64,000 nucleotides of DNA from Phycisphaerales bacterium (GCA_007693765.1 RECZ01000152.1:23927-87926), one strand, 5' to 3'. Shown: positions 29,877-39,522, counted from the first letter of the stretch. Translations and numbers: made by a program. Notes: generated from the letters alone by a model not told the origin.

Positions 29877-30461
29877 ATGCAGGGCGACGCCGGTCACGAG
29901 CGAGAGACGAAAAACGGGCAGAAGTGCTGCGCGGCCAGCGCGCTGCGCGAGGATGCGCCGCTCATCCTCCGCTTCTTCATGATCCACAACATGACGATGC
30001 GCATCGGCGACCGCCTGACGTCGCCGCACGGCCTCACCAGCGCGCGTTGGATGATCCTCTGCACCATCGGCGAGCGTGAGGAACCACCCACGCTCTCCGA
30101 ACTCAGCGCCGACGCGATGCTGAGCCTGCAGAACGTGAGCCGCATGGTCACGCTGCTGGAGAAAGAGGGCCACCTCGAGCGTTTCAACAAGCTGGGCGCG
30201 GGGCGCGCCGTCTTCGTGCGCCTCACCGACAAGGGCCGCCGGGCGCAGGAGACGCTGCACACCCTGGGCGATCACTTCGACACGCGATTCCTGCACGGCG
30301 TGACGCCGAAAGCGCAGGCCGCGCTCGCCCAACAACTCGACCACCTCATCGCCAACCTCGAATCCTTCGAGCACGAACTCGACAGCACGACTACCGCCGC
30401 ACAGCCCGCGGGGCGACGCCCCGGCGACGCCCGCGCGGCGAAGACGGGGAAACAGAAATGA
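29877..30461 (+). CDS. MarR-family transcriptional regulator
   Basis: 194 residues, a winged-helix regulator. The core is SARWMILCTIGEREEPPTLSEL (first helices), then LSLQNVSRMVTLLEKEGHLE (recognition helix) and RAVFVRLTDKGRRA (wing). An N-terminal extension with two Cys and a C-terminal Ala/Arg-rich tail flank it. TTG 29871 is in frame but overlaps the -10 box, so ATG 29877 is used. The stop overlaps the next ATG by 4 bases. With the palindrome at 29836 this is very likely an autoregulated repressor of the RND pump encoded downstream. Confidence 0.9.
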   Translation: MQGDAGHERETKNGQKCCAASALREDAPLILRFFMIHNMTMRIGDRLTSPHGLTSARWMILCTIGEREEPPTLSELSADAMLSLQNVSRMVTLLEKEGHLERFNKLGAGRAVFVRLTDKGRRAQETLHTLGDHFDTRFLHGVTPKAQAALAQQLDHLIANLESFEHELDSTTTAAQPAGRRPGDARAAKTGKQK

Positions 30462-31675
30462 CACGACAGATCCAGCATCTCGCCGCGCTCGTGGCGCTCG
30501 TCGCGGCGTGCCCGATCGCGGCCACGGCGCAGCCGGGCTCCGGGGGCGGCCCGCCGCCGGCGCACGTCCGCATCGCGATGACCACGATGGAGCCGGTCGA
30601 ACAGCACGCCGTGGTGACGGGCAGCGTGCGCGCGTGGCGTGAATCACGCATCGCCGCCCGCGAGGCGGGGCGCGTCTTGGTAATCGACGTGCGCGAGGGC
30701 GACCTGATCGAGCAGGGGGGTGTGCTCGCCACCCTCGACGACGCGATCCTGCGCATCGAGCTCGACGCCGCACGGGCTGGCGTCCGCGCCGCCGAGGGCG
30801 CCGTGGCCGAGCGGCTAGCCAATCTCAGCAAGGCGGAGCGCGACCTCGACCGCATCACCTCCCTCCGCGCCACGCGCAGCGCATCGCAGAACGAGTACGA
30901 CGACGCCGCCACCGAGGTGGAGCGCGCCCGCGCCGCCCTCGATCAGGCCCGCGCCCACGCCGAGCGCGATCGCGCCGTCGTGCAACTGCTCGAATCGCGC
31001 ATCGACGACATGACCATCCACGCGCCCTTCACCGGGCGCGTCGGCGCCCGCCTGATCGACGCCGGCGAGTGGGCCGCGCAGGGCGCGCCCATCGTGCGGC
31101 TGGTGGCGACCGAAACGGTGGATGTCTGGCTCGACGTCCCCCAGCAGCACGTCGCGGCGGCGACGCGCGCGGGCGCTGTGATCACCTTCGAATCACCCGC
31201 GCTGGGGCGCACGTTCGAGGCGCCCGTCGCTGGTGTGGGGCCCGTCGGCGACGAATCCGCCCGGACGTTCCCCGTCCGTCTCACCCTCGACAGCGACGAC
31301 GAGGCGCTGCGGCCGAGCATGAACGTCGTCGCCCGCGTTCCCGTCGGGGTGGAGGGCCCGTCGCTGCTGGTGCCGCGCGACGCCCTGCTCCGCGACGACG
31401 CCGGCTGGTTCGTCTACACCGCCACGGGCCCCGATGTGGAGAGCATGCTGGCGATCCCCGCCCGTGTCGAGCAGTTATTCACGGTCGGCTCGCGCCGAGT
31501 CGCGGTGCGTGTGATCTCTGGCCCGCTCTTCCCCGGGGCGCCGGTGGTGGTGGAGGGCAACGAGCGCATCCTGTTCCCCAGCCAGCCGCTGCGCATCACA
31601 AACCCCGCCGACCTCGCGCGCCCCGATGCGCCCGCGGACGGGCCGGGTGAAGCCCGTCGGGGCGGGGGCGCGTAA
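30458..31675 (+). CDS. RND efflux periplasmic adaptor (membrane fusion protein)
   Basis: 405 residues. AcrA/HlyD-type adaptor linking the inner-membrane pump to an outer-membrane channel. Signal peptide to about 25, then ITAREAGRV-type lipoyl half (SRIAAREAGRVLVIDVREGD), a long alpha-hairpin (about 95-175, with ERDLDRITSLRATRSASQNE) and the second lipoyl half DDMTIHAPFTGRVGARLIDAG. A beta-barrel domain and a membrane-proximal domain follow. It has no lipobox Cys. Overlaps marR by ATGA and is followed directly by the pump gene. Confidence 0.93.
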   Translation: MTRQIQHLAALVALVAACPIAATAQPGSGGGPPPAHVRIAMTTMEPVEQHAVVTGSVRAWRESRIAAREAGRVLVIDVREGDLIEQGGVLATLDDAILRIELDAARAGVRAAEGAVAERLANLSKAERDLDRITSLRATRSASQNEYDDAATEVERARAALDQARAHAERDRAVVQLLESRIDDMTIHAPFTGRVGARLIDAGEWAAQGAPIVRLVATETVDVWLDVPQQHVAAATRAGAVITFESPALGRTFEAPVAGVGPVGDESARTFPVRLTLDSDDEALRPSMNVVARVPVGVEGPSLLVPRDALLRDDAGWFVYTATGPDVESMLAIPARVEQLFTVGSRRVAVRVISGPLFPGAPVVVEGNERILFPSQPLRITNPADLARPDAPADGPGEARRGGGA

Positions 31676-34600
31676 ATGGGGCTGCTCCGCCTGTGCATCG
31701 AACGGCCGGTCACCGTCGCGGTGGGCGCGATCATCATCGTGCTGCTTGGGCTGCTGAGCCTCAGCGCCACGCCGGTGCAGCTCACGCCCAACGTCGATCA
31801 GACGGTCATCACCGTCACCACCCGCTGGAGCGGCGCCAGCCCCGCCGAGGTGGAGTCGGAGATCGTGCGCCCGCAGGAGGAGAAGCTCCGCGGCGTGACG
31901 AATCTCGTCAAAATGTCCTCCGCCAGCCGGCAGGACGAGGGTTCGATCAATCTCGAGTTCGCGGTCGGGACCAGCCGCGAGGCGGCCCTGCGCGAAGTAT
32001 CGGACAAGCTGCGCGAGGTATCGAGATACCCGGACAACGTCGACGAGCCCGTGGTGACCGCGGGAGACGATCGAAACCGCGACTACATCGCCTGGATCAT
32101 CGTGCGCAACCCGAACCCAGGGTTCGACGTGCGCGAGATGTACGACTTCTTCGAAGACCGCGTGAAGCCCTTCCTTGAGCGCGCGGACGGCCTGAGCGAG
32201 ATCCGCGTGCTGGGCGGGCGCGAGCGCGAGGTGCAGGTGCTGGTGGACGCCGAGGCCATGGCCGCGCGCGGCGTGACGTTCGATCAGCTCGCCTCCGCGC
32301 TGCGCCGCGAGAACGTGAACGCCTCCGCGGGCCAGCTCGCCGAGGGCAAGCGCGACGTCCGCCTGCGCGTCATCGGTGAGTACGAGAATCTCGAACAGAT
32401 CCTCGACACCGTCGTCACCGACCGCGCCGCGGTGCCCACGCGGGTGCGCGACATCGCCGAGGCGGTGCTGACGCTCCGCAAGCCGACGAGCGTGGTGCGG
32501 TCCAAGGGCGAGACGGCCCTGGCGATGAACGCCCAGCGCGAGCCGGGCTCGAACGTGCTGCGCGTCATGGACGGCCTGAAAGGGCGCATCAACGAGTTGA
32601 ACGCCCCCGGCGGCATGCTTGAGCAGGAGTCGCGCCGGCTCGGCCTCGAGAACAGCGTGCACCTCGATCAGGTGTACGACCAGACGGTCTACATCAAGAG
32701 CTCGCTGGAGTTGGTGCGCAACAACATCTACATCGGCGGCGCGCTGGCCGTGCTGTGCCTGCTCACGTTCCTACGCTCGTGGCGGGCGACGATCATCGTT
32801 GGCGTCACGATCCCGGTGTCGATCATCGGCTCGTTCGTGGTGCTGGTGCTCCTGGGGCGAAACATCAACGTCATCAGCCTCGCGGGCATGGCCTTTGCGG
32901 TGGGCATGGTCGTCGACAACGCCATCGTGGTGCTCGAGAACATCTACCGGCGCCGGCAGGCGGGCGACGACGCCCCCGTCGCTGCGTACCGCGGCGGCGC
33001 GGAGGTGTGGGCCGCGGTGCTCGTCTCCACGCTCACCACGGTCATTGTGTTCGTGCCGGTGCTCACCATCGAGGAGGAGGTCGGCCAGCTCTTCCGAGAC
33101 ATCGCGCTGGCGATCTGCGCCGCGGTGCTGCTCTCGCTCGTCGCCTCCATCACCATCATCCCCGCGGCGACGTCGCGCCTGCTGCGCAAGCCCGTCGGCT
33201 CGACGGGGCGGGACGTCTCCGGGCGTTCTCGCCCGCGACGGGCGTGGGAGCGCATGCGCGTCGGCCTCGCCGAACGCGCCTCCGGCGCGCGCGAGTTCTA
33301 CGGTTCGACGCTGAACAAGACGCTCGGATCGTGGACGATGCGCGCGGGCGTGGTGGCGACGATCTCCATCACGTCCGCCGTCGGCGCCTTCCTGCTGATA
33401 CCGCCGGCGACGTACCTCCCCGCGGGCAACCGCAACCTCGTCTTCGCGTTCATGATCCCGCCGCCGGGCTACAACCTCGACATGCAGATCGACCTCGGCA
33501 TGCGCGTCGAAGAGTCGCTGCGCCCGTACTGGGAGGTGCAAGCGGGCACGCCCGAGGCCCGCGCCCTGCCCGCCATCTCCATGCGCGACAACCGCGGCCG
33601 GATGCGCGAGGTCACGCCGCCCCCGATCGACAACTTCTTTTTCGTCTCCTTCGGCGGCGGCATGTTCATGGGCGCGATGAGTCAGGAGGAGACGAACGTC
33701 GCCCCGCTGGCCAGTCTGCTCTCGCACGCCGCACGCCCGGACGTGCTGCCGGGCGTCTTCAGCGTGCCCTTTCAGGTGCCGCTCTTCAACGTCGGCGGGT
33801 TCGGCGCGGGCAACAGCATCGAGCTGGAAGTCTCCGGCGACGATCTCAACGAGGTGCGCGACGCCGCGTCTGCGATCATGGGCGAGGCGTTCGCGCTCGT
33901 CGGTGAGGGGGTGTTCCAGTCTGTCCGCCCCGACCCCGGCAACTTCAACATCCCCGCGCAGGAGGTGCAGGTCATCCTCGACCGCGTCCGCGCCAGCGAA
34001 GTGGGCATGACGGTCGCCGACGCGGCGCTCGTGGTGCAGGCGCTGGGCGACGGCGCGATCGTGGGCGAGTACACACTCGGCGGCGAGCGCATCGATCTGC
34101 GTGTCATGGAGCAACGACAGCGCGACTGGCGGGCCCCGGGCCTCTCGTTCCAGGACATGGCGTCGACGCCCGTCGCCACGCCCTCGGGACGCGTCGTGCC
34201 GCTGGGCTCGCTCGCCTCGATGCGCCGGGTCGATTCGCCGCAGCAGATCAACCGCATCGAGTCGCTGCGGAGCGTGACGCTCTCGATCACCACCGCTCCC
34301 GGCACGCCGCTCGAGGCCTCGATGGACGTCGTGCGCGACCGCCTCATCGATCCGCTGCGCGAGCAGGGCGCGATCTCGCCCATGGTCCTGACGAACCTCT
34401 CCGGCGCCGCGGGCAAGCTCACGCAGGTGCGCGAGACGATGCTGGGCGAGTGGGGTGGCGGCATTCTCGTGTCGCTCATCTCGCTCTTCACGAGCCGACT
34501 GTTCCTGGCGCTGCTGTTCGTCTACCTGCTGATGTGCGCCCTCTTCGAGAGCTGGATGTACCCCTTCGTGATCATGGTCAGCGTGCCGCTGGCGCTCATC

Positions 34601-35221
34601 GGCGGCATCCTCGGCCTGCGCATCGTGCACACATTCGTCCCGACGCAGCAGCTCGACACGCTCACGATGCTGGGGTTCGTCATCCTTGTGGGCATCGTGG
34701 TCAACAATTCCGTGCTCATCGTCACGCAAGCGCTGAACTTCATGCGCGGCTTCGGCGAGAACGAATTTGACGACGTCGAGCGCATGCCGCCCCGCAAGGC
34801 CATCGTTGAATCCGCCAAGAGCCGCCTGCGCCCGATCATGATGACCACCAGCACCTCGGTGCTGGGCATGTCGCCGCTGGTGCTCCAGCCCGGCGCCGGG
34901 TCGGAGCTTTACCGAGGCTTGGGCGCCGTGGTGATCGGCGGGCTCCTCTGCTCCTCGATCTTCACGCTCGTGCTGGCCCCGATGCTCCTGAGCCTCGCGA
35001 TCGACGGCCGCATCGCCCTGTCGCGCCTCTTCGGCCGCACGTGGGACCCCGGCGAGGTCGTGCGCATCATGGGCAAGCGGGCGGTCCCGGGAGAGCCGGC
35101 GACCGGGCCCGTCGTCGCGACGAGCGCCACGAAGCCCGTGACCGAGTCGCTCAACGGCGCCGGCGCATCAGCGCGAAGCGGGGCCGAGCCCCACACGACG
35201 GGGAGCGGCCAAAAGGATTAG
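31676..35221 (+). CDS. RND-family efflux pump, inner-membrane transporter
   Basis: 1181 residues, longer than the usual 1030-1060. Proton-driven exporter of the AcrB/HAE type. The first transmembrane helix is at the N-terminus (VTVAVGAIIIVLLGLLSLSA), followed by porter domains and helices 2-6. TM4 reads GMAFAVGMVVDNAIVVLENI, with one Asp where AcrB has two adjacent Asp. A second half with the same plan follows. The C-terminal tail after the last helix (about 60 residues) is Ala/Thr/Gly-rich. It begins 1 base after the adaptor stop. No TolC-type outer-membrane factor is encoded in the operon. Confidence 0.95.
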   Translation: MGLLRLCIERPVTVAVGAIIIVLLGLLSLSATPVQLTPNVDQTVITVTTRWSGASPAEVESEIVRPQEEKLRGVTNLVKMSSASRQDEGSINLEFAVGTSREAALREVSDKLREVSRYPDNVDEPVVTAGDDRNRDYIAWIIVRNPNPGFDVREMYDFFEDRVKPFLERADGLSEIRVLGGREREVQVLVDAEAMAARGVTFDQLASALRRENVNASAGQLAEGKRDVRLRVIGEYENLEQILDTVVTDRAAVPTRVRDIAEAVLTLRKPTSVVRSKGETALAMNAQREPGSNVLRVMDGLKGRINELNAPGGMLEQESRRLGLENSVHLDQVYDQTVYIKSSLELVRNNIYIGGALAVLCLLTFLRSWRATIIVGVTIPVSIIGSFVVLVLLGRNINVISLAGMAFAVGMVVDNAIVVLENIYRRRQAGDDAPVAAYRGGAEVWAAVLVSTLTTVIVFVPVLTIEEEVGQLFRDIALAICAAVLLSLVASITIIPAATSRLLRKPVGSTGRDVSGRSRPRRAWERMRVGLAERASGAREFYGSTLNKTLGSWTMRAGVVATISITSAVGAFLLIPPATYLPAGNRNLVFAFMIPPPGYNLDMQIDLGMRVEESLRPYWEVQAGTPEARALPAISMRDNRGRMREVTPPPIDNFFFVSFGGGMFMGAMSQEETNVAPLASLLSHAARPDVLPGVFSVPFQVPLFNVGGFGAGNSIELEVSGDDLNEVRDAASAIMGEAFALVGEGVFQSVRPDPGNFNIPAQEVQVILDRVRASEVGMTVADAALVVQALGDGAIVGEYTLGGERIDLRVMEQRQRDWRAPGLSFQDMASTPVATPSGRVVPLGSLASMRRVDSPQQINRIESLRSVTLSITTAPGTPLEASMDVVRDRLIDPLREQGAISPMVLTNLSGAAGKLTQVRETMLGEWGGGILVSLISLFTSRLFLALLFVYLLMCALFESWMYPFVIMVSVPLALIGGILGLRIVHTFVPTQQLDTLTMLGFVILVGIVVNNSVLIVTQALNFMRGFGENEFDDVERMPPRKAIVESAKSRLRPIMMTTSTSVLGMSPLVLQPGAGSELYRGLGAVVIGGLLCSSIFTLVLAPMLLSLAIDGRIALSRLFGRTWDPGEVVRIMGKRAVPGEPATGPVVATSATKPVTESLNGAGASARSGAEPHTTGSGQKD

Positions 35222-35243
35222 TCCGGCCTTGTTGCGGTTCGGC

Positions 35244-36632
35244 TCAGTTGAGATCGGCGCACGCCCACGCGTCGCGTCCGTCGAGGCGCACCGGCGCGAG
35301 CAGATGCAGGCGGATGTCGCCGTCGATCAACGGCCGCACCTTGGGCGCGGCGTCGGTGAACAGGTGCAGCTTTGGCGGAGCGTCGTCGCGCAGCGCCGGC
35401 AGCCCTTCGCCCTTGCACGCCGCGGCCAGAAGCGATGTGTGGGCGCCGGCCCAGTCGCGCACGCTCAACAGGCACTTGATCGCCCCGCGGGTGCGCCGGT
35501 CGACGAGCAGGTGCAGCACGCCTTCGTCGTCGAGGGCGATCTCCACGCCGGGCGCGAGCGGGCAACGCAGGTCGGTCGGCGTGAGGCCGCGCAGGCGCAG
35601 GGCGAGCGGGCCGCTGTCGGCGCAGATGCGCGTCGCGGTGGATGCGCGCCGCGGGGCCGGGACGTGCGACGCCGGGGCAGCGGCGTGTGGTTCGGCGTTG
35701 CGGGCGCGGACGAACGGCGCGGAGAGATCAGCGCGAGCGTCCGCCTCGGGCGCCGGCGCGGCGGGCATGATCGGTTCCGGGGGCGCCAAGACGCCGAGTC
35801 CCTCGCACCCGGCCACATCGCAGACGAGGCGCAGCAACGTGGCCGCGTCGGTCGCGGTCTCGCCCCGGTGCAGCGCAGCGCCCATCACGGGGCTCAGGCG
35901 TGCGACGCCCGGCTCGAGCGTGAGCGGCGTTTCGAGGAACGTGGACGCGGCGGTGGAGAGTTTCTCGAACGCCTCCGCGGCCTTCGCCCTGTCGACGCCG
36001 GTGAACGCCACGTGGATGCCGACGCTCTCGCCGCGCTCGTCGATGGCGCCGGCGAGCGCCTTGATCGTGCGGTACGCGGCGACGGTCGCGGCCTGATCCG
36101 CCCCGGCGAGCAGCGTCACACGCGAGATGCCGCGGCAGTGGGCGAGCAGGGGCTCGTCTGTTTCATCGACGCGCACGATGAGCCGCCGGCAGGTCGCGCA
36201 CGCGCGGCGTACGGCGAGGGCGAGGTCGCCGGTCGGTTCGTGGCGGGCGCCCGTGGGCAGCCCGAAGACCTGCACCGCGGCGTGCCCGGCGTGGAGACGG
36301 ATGAAGGCGACGGGTTCGCCGAGTTCGGACGCGACACGGGCCGCGTACTGCGACGCCCACGCCCCGGCCATCGGCGGCATATGCCCGAAGAGCAACGCCT
36401 CGACAACCACCGCGGGGTCGTTCGTCGCCGGCGCGGCGGGCGTCTCGGCGGCATCGTCGAGGTGTGGGTGATCGACGGGAGGCGCGGGCGCCGGTCGTGG
36501 GACGTCATCGCCCGCGAAATCCTCATCGCTCAAAAAGAGATCGGCCAGCGCGTCATAGTCGTTGGCGTGGTCTCCGCCGATCGACTGGTGCGCGCTGTGG
36601 GCCTCCTGCTCACTGCCGAACCGCATCATCAT
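35244..36632 (-). CDS. Protein of unknown function, partner of the ParA-CBM48 protein
   Basis: 462 residues, cytoplasmic (no signal or transmembrane segment). An acidic N-terminal region (about 20-90) leads to an alpha/beta core with strands such as VVVEALLFGHMPP, EPVAFIRLHAGHAAVQVFGL, RLIVRVDETDEPLLAH and VGIHVAFTGVD. This is the rhythm of a P-loop/SIMIBI-type fold, but no Walker A is present. A Pro/Ala-rich linker follows, then a second alpha/beta region. A GGAG precedes ATG 36632, which lies 37 bp after the stop of the ParA-type gene, so the two are probably one operon. The family is not recognised; a degenerate ATPase that regulates the ParA protein is only a guess. Confidence 0.7.
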   Translation of the reverse strand: MMMRFGSEQEAHSAHQSIGGDHANDYDALADLFLSDEDFAGDDVPRPAPAPPVDHPHLDDAAETPAAPATNDPAVVVEALLFGHMPPMAGAWASQYAARVASELGEPVAFIRLHAGHAAVQVFGLPTGARHEPTGDLALAVRRACATCRRLIVRVDETDEPLLAHCRGISRVTLLAGADQAATVAAYRTIKALAGAIDERGESVGIHVAFTGVDRAKAAEAFEKLSTAASTFLETPLTLEPGVARLSPVMGAALHRGETATDAATLLRLVCDVAGCEGLGVLAPPEPIMPAAPAPEADARADLSAPFVRARNAEPHAAAPASHVPAPRRASTATRICADSGPLALRLRGLTPTDLRCPLAPGVEIALDDEGVLHLLVDRRTRGAIKCLLSVRDWAGAHTSLLAAACKGEGLPALRDDAPPKLHLFTDAAPKVRPLIDGDIRLHLLAPVRLDGRDAWACADLN

Positions 36633-36669
36633 GCTTCGCTCCCGAAGCGGTGGGGGTGGTCTCTCTCGC

Positions 36670-38148
36670 TCAGGCGTTGGACCCGCCGGGAGCGTGCGTC
36701 GGATCGATCATACCCGGCGAAGACGGACGCACGATCACCACGCTGTTGCGTTGACCGAAGGGGTTGGTCTCGGTGTCCGGGTTCCGTTCATCCGTGAGCC
36801 ATTTCCCATCCACCACCAGGCGGTAATGCGTCTTGCCGGGCGGCAGGGCGACGGTCGTCTCGTGGCATCGGCTGGCCTCGTTCCACCGCAGCGGGTGCGT
36901 GTCCGGGGACCAGCCGTTGAAATCGCCCGCGACGCACACGCGGCTGTGGGCGGGGGCGTCGCACACGAACCGCACGCTGCGCAGTTCGCTCGCCCGTTCG
37001 TTGCTGATCGGCGGGGAGGCGGGCGCGGGGGACACGGGTTTGGGCTCGTCGAGGATATCCGGCGCCGGCGTCACATTCGGATCAGAGGCGAGACGCGTCT
37101 GCAGCGTCTCGCTCTTGTGCACCAGTTGGCGCACTCTCGCTGCGAGTTCCGCCGCGCGGCTGAGGACCGGGTCAGCCGCGTCGGCGGGTGCGGGGCGTTC
37201 GTTGAGGCCGGTGTGCGCGGCGGCGGCGCCCGCGTCCGTTGACGGCGAGTTTTCGTCGTCGGTCTGCGGATCTGCTTCACCCATGGGCGTCTCGAACACC
37301 GCGATGCCGGCGTGCTCCGGCGCTGCGCGGCGTGCGGGCGGGTTGGCGGTGATCCACGTGCCCAGGCGTGCGTAGTCCTGCGCGCCGGTGGACATCGGCG
37401 CGTACTCAATCACAGGCTGGCCGAGCGACGTGGCCTCGCGCAGTTTCTGATCGAGCCGGATGACAACGGGCGCCATCGACTCGGGGAACTGTGCGCCGAT
37501 CTCGTTGAGGATCGACGCCGCGAGCGGGTGCGAGGCGTCGTGCATTGTCGCGAGCAGGCGGTAGGGGGTGGCGCCGCCGAGCCGACGCGCGAGCATGCGG
37601 ATGGTGTTGACCTGCTTCGATGCGCCCTTCATCGCGAAGTAGCTTGTCTCGACGGGGATGAGCGCCTCGGTCGCGGCCCGGAGAGCGTTGTACGTGAGCA
37701 GTCCGATGGAGGGCGGGCAGTCGATCACGACCCATTCGTAGCGCGACGCGTCCGGCTGGTCCGAGGGCCCCGCGGCGAGGCGACGGATGACGCTCTGGAG
37801 ACGCTGGTCGCGGTCTTCCACCGCGGCGAGCCCGCCGCGTGCGGCCTCGAGGCCCGCGAGACGCATCGTGCTCGGCAGCAGATCGAGCCCCTTGGTGATG
37901 CGCCAGAGCAGGCGCGTCGCGTCCAGCGGCGCATCAGGGTCGGAGAGCAACGCGTCCCCGACGTGCTGGTCGATGCGGTGCTCGGGGATGGCCAGACCCG
38001 CGGCGCAGTGGCTCTGCGGGTCGAGGTCAACGAGGAGGGTCGGGTGGTCGAGGCGGGCGAGCACCGACGCGAGGTTGATCGCGGTGGTGGTCTTGCCGCA
38101 GCCGCCCTTTTGGTTGAGTATCGCGACGACTCGCACGTAGGGCCTCAT
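36670..38148 (-). CDS. ParA-family ATPase fused to a glycogen-binding (CBM48/AMPK-type) domain
   Basis: 492 residues. Residues 1 to about 265 are a complete ParA/MinD-type ATPase: deviant Walker A NQKGGCGKTT with signature Lys14 and Lys19, LLVDLDPQ (switch I), and VVIDCPPSIGLLT (Walker B). A disordered Pro/Ala linker with a short helical stretch (about 345-370) connects to residues about 389-475. These match the AMPK-beta/CBM48 glycogen-binding fold: VRFVCDAPAHSRVCVAGDFN, Trp413 in GWSPDTHP, and KTHYRLVVDGKW, ending NPFGQRNSVV. ParA proteins use DNA- or membrane-bound gradients to place cargo. ATG 38148 gives the canonical ParA N-terminus. No parB or parS is seen. Confidence 0.9.
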   Translation of the reverse strand: MRPYVRVVAILNQKGGCGKTTTAINLASVLARLDHPTLLVDLDPQSHCAAGLAIPEHRIDQHVGDALLSDPDAPLDATRLLWRITKGLDLLPSTMRLAGLEAARGGLAAVEDRDQRLQSVIRRLAAGPSDQPDASRYEWVVIDCPPSIGLLTYNALRAATEALIPVETSYFAMKGASKQVNTIRMLARRLGGATPYRLLATMHDASHPLAASILNEIGAQFPESMAPVVIRLDQKLREATSLGQPVIEYAPMSTGAQDYARLGTWITANPPARRAAPEHAGIAVFETPMGEADPQTDDENSPSTDAGAAAAHTGLNERPAPADAADPVLSRAAELAARVRQLVHKSETLQTRLASDPNVTPAPDILDEPKPVSPAPASPPISNERASELRSVRFVCDAPAHSRVCVAGDFNGWSPDTHPLRWNEASRCHETTVALPPGKTHYRLVVDGKWLTDERNPDTETNPFGQRNSVVIVRPSSPGMIDPTHAPGGSNA

Positions 38149-38325
38149 CGTGGAGGGGGTGAGGTCGCGCGTACGCCGCCCGCTGCGGCGAACGCCCGTG
38201 TCGGTGTTCAGTCGACTTATCGGGCGACGCGACTTCTGCGCTTCACAATGCGTCGTGGACGGGGGGCCGGGCTGGTCCACGGGTAGTGGATGACCGGCGA
38301 CAAAGACCCCCCTGAAAACGGGTAA

Positions 38326-39522
38326 TCAGGTGGCCCGCATGGCGTTGACGCCCGCCGCGACGGCGTCGCGGTCGGGGTCCACGATGACCCGGGCGCGGCC
38401 CAGCGCCGTGGGCACAATGACCCGCAATTTGCCCGAGGCGACCTTCTTGTCGTGCCCCATCGCCTCGACGACGCGCTCGGTGGAGGGCAGGTCGCGCACG
38501 CTCGTGGGCAGCCCCGCGCGCCGGAGCGCCTCGAGCAGGGCGGGCAGGACGTCGGCGTCGGTCAGCCCCAGCGCCTCGCCGCAGGCGCACGCCCCGACGA
38601 GGCCGAGGGCCACCGCCTCGCCGTGCTGCAGCGGCGTGTGTTCGGGGCGGCCGTCGGGGGAGAGTTGCGGCATGGTCTCGATGGCGTGGGCGAACGTGTG
38701 GCCGAGGTTGAGCAGCATGCGGCTGCTCGCGCCGTTGCTCTGGCCGTCGGATTCTTCTCGCTCATCCTGAGCGACGACGTGCGCCTTGATGCGCACGTTG
38801 CGGGAGATGAGTTCCTGCAACGTCGCGGCGTCGCGGTGCAGCGCCCCCGCGGCGTGCTGGGTCGTCCACGCCAGCAGGTCCGGGTCGCCCGCGTCGGCGC
38901 TGAGCAGGCCGTGCTTGACGCACTCGGCCAGGCCGGCTCGGAGCTGCCGGTCGGGGAGCGTGTCGAGCGCGCGGGTGTCGGCGAGGACGAGCGAGGGCTG
39001 CCAGATCGCGCCGGCCATGTTCTTGCGAAGTCCCGATTCGGTGCGCAGGTTGACGCCGGTCTTCCCGCCCACGCTCGCGTCCACCATGGAGAGCAGCGTC
39101 GTGGGGCAGTGGATCACCGGCACGCCGCGCCGGTAGACGGCCGCGACGAACCCCGCGATGTCGCCCGTCACACCGCCGCCGAGCGAGATCACCGGGTCGT
39201 TCCGCTCGTGGCGCGACTCGACGAGGTCTTCGAGGATGCGCCCCGCCGCGTCGAGCGTCTTTTCTGTCTCCACGGCGCGCACGCCCGCGGAGGACACGAC
39301 GAAGTTGTGATGCGCGAGGGCGCGGGTGGCGTCGACGAGCATCTCCTGCGGCAGGCCCTCGTCGAACACCACGAAGACGCGACGCGGGCTCATCCGCTCG
39401 GCGAGGATTTCGCCCAGGCGCACGAGCAGACGGGGCCCGACGAGCACCTCGTAGGGCCGATCGGCGAGGGGCACCGGGATGGAGACAGCGTCGTCGAGTC
39501 GCATGGGTGTCTGGGGGAGCAT
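38326..39522 (-). CDS. aroB: 3-dehydroquinate synthase
   Basis: 398 residues. Second step of the shikimate pathway: DAHP to 3-dehydroquinate, NAD- and zinc-dependent. Motifs: RRVFVVFDEG and VISLGGGVTGDIAGFVAAVY (NAD binding), GVPVIHCPTTLLSMVDASVG and KTGVNL (active site), KHGLL, and the zinc ligands in NLGHTFAHAIE and QHGEAVALG. ATG 39522 is used; ATG 39504 (MRLDDAV) is equally possible. It lies 34 bp downstream of guaA on the same strand and probably relies on the guaA promoter. Confidence 0.95.
   Translation of the reverse strand: MLPQTPMRLDDAVSIPVPLADRPYEVLVGPRLLVRLGEILAERMSPRRVFVVFDEGLPQEMLVDATRALAHHNFVVSSAGVRAVETEKTLDAAGRILEDLVESRHERNDPVISLGGGVTGDIAGFVAAVYRRGVPVIHCPTTLLSMVDASVGGKTGVNLRTESGLRKNMAGAIWQPSLVLADTRALDTLPDRQLRAGLAECVKHGLLSADAGDPDLLAWTTQHAAGALHRDAATLQELISRNVRIKAHVVAQDEREESDGQSNGASSRMLLNLGHTFAHAIETMPQLSPDGRPEHTPLQHGEAVALGLVGACACGEALGLTDADVLPALLEALRRAGLPTSVRDLPSTERVVEAMGHDKKVASGKLRVIVPTALGRARVIVDPDRDAVAAGVNAMRAT

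Noticed and set aside
32771..34729. 652-codon minus-strand frame inside the RND pump gene
   Set aside because: Antisense to a clearly recognisable transporter; no family features.
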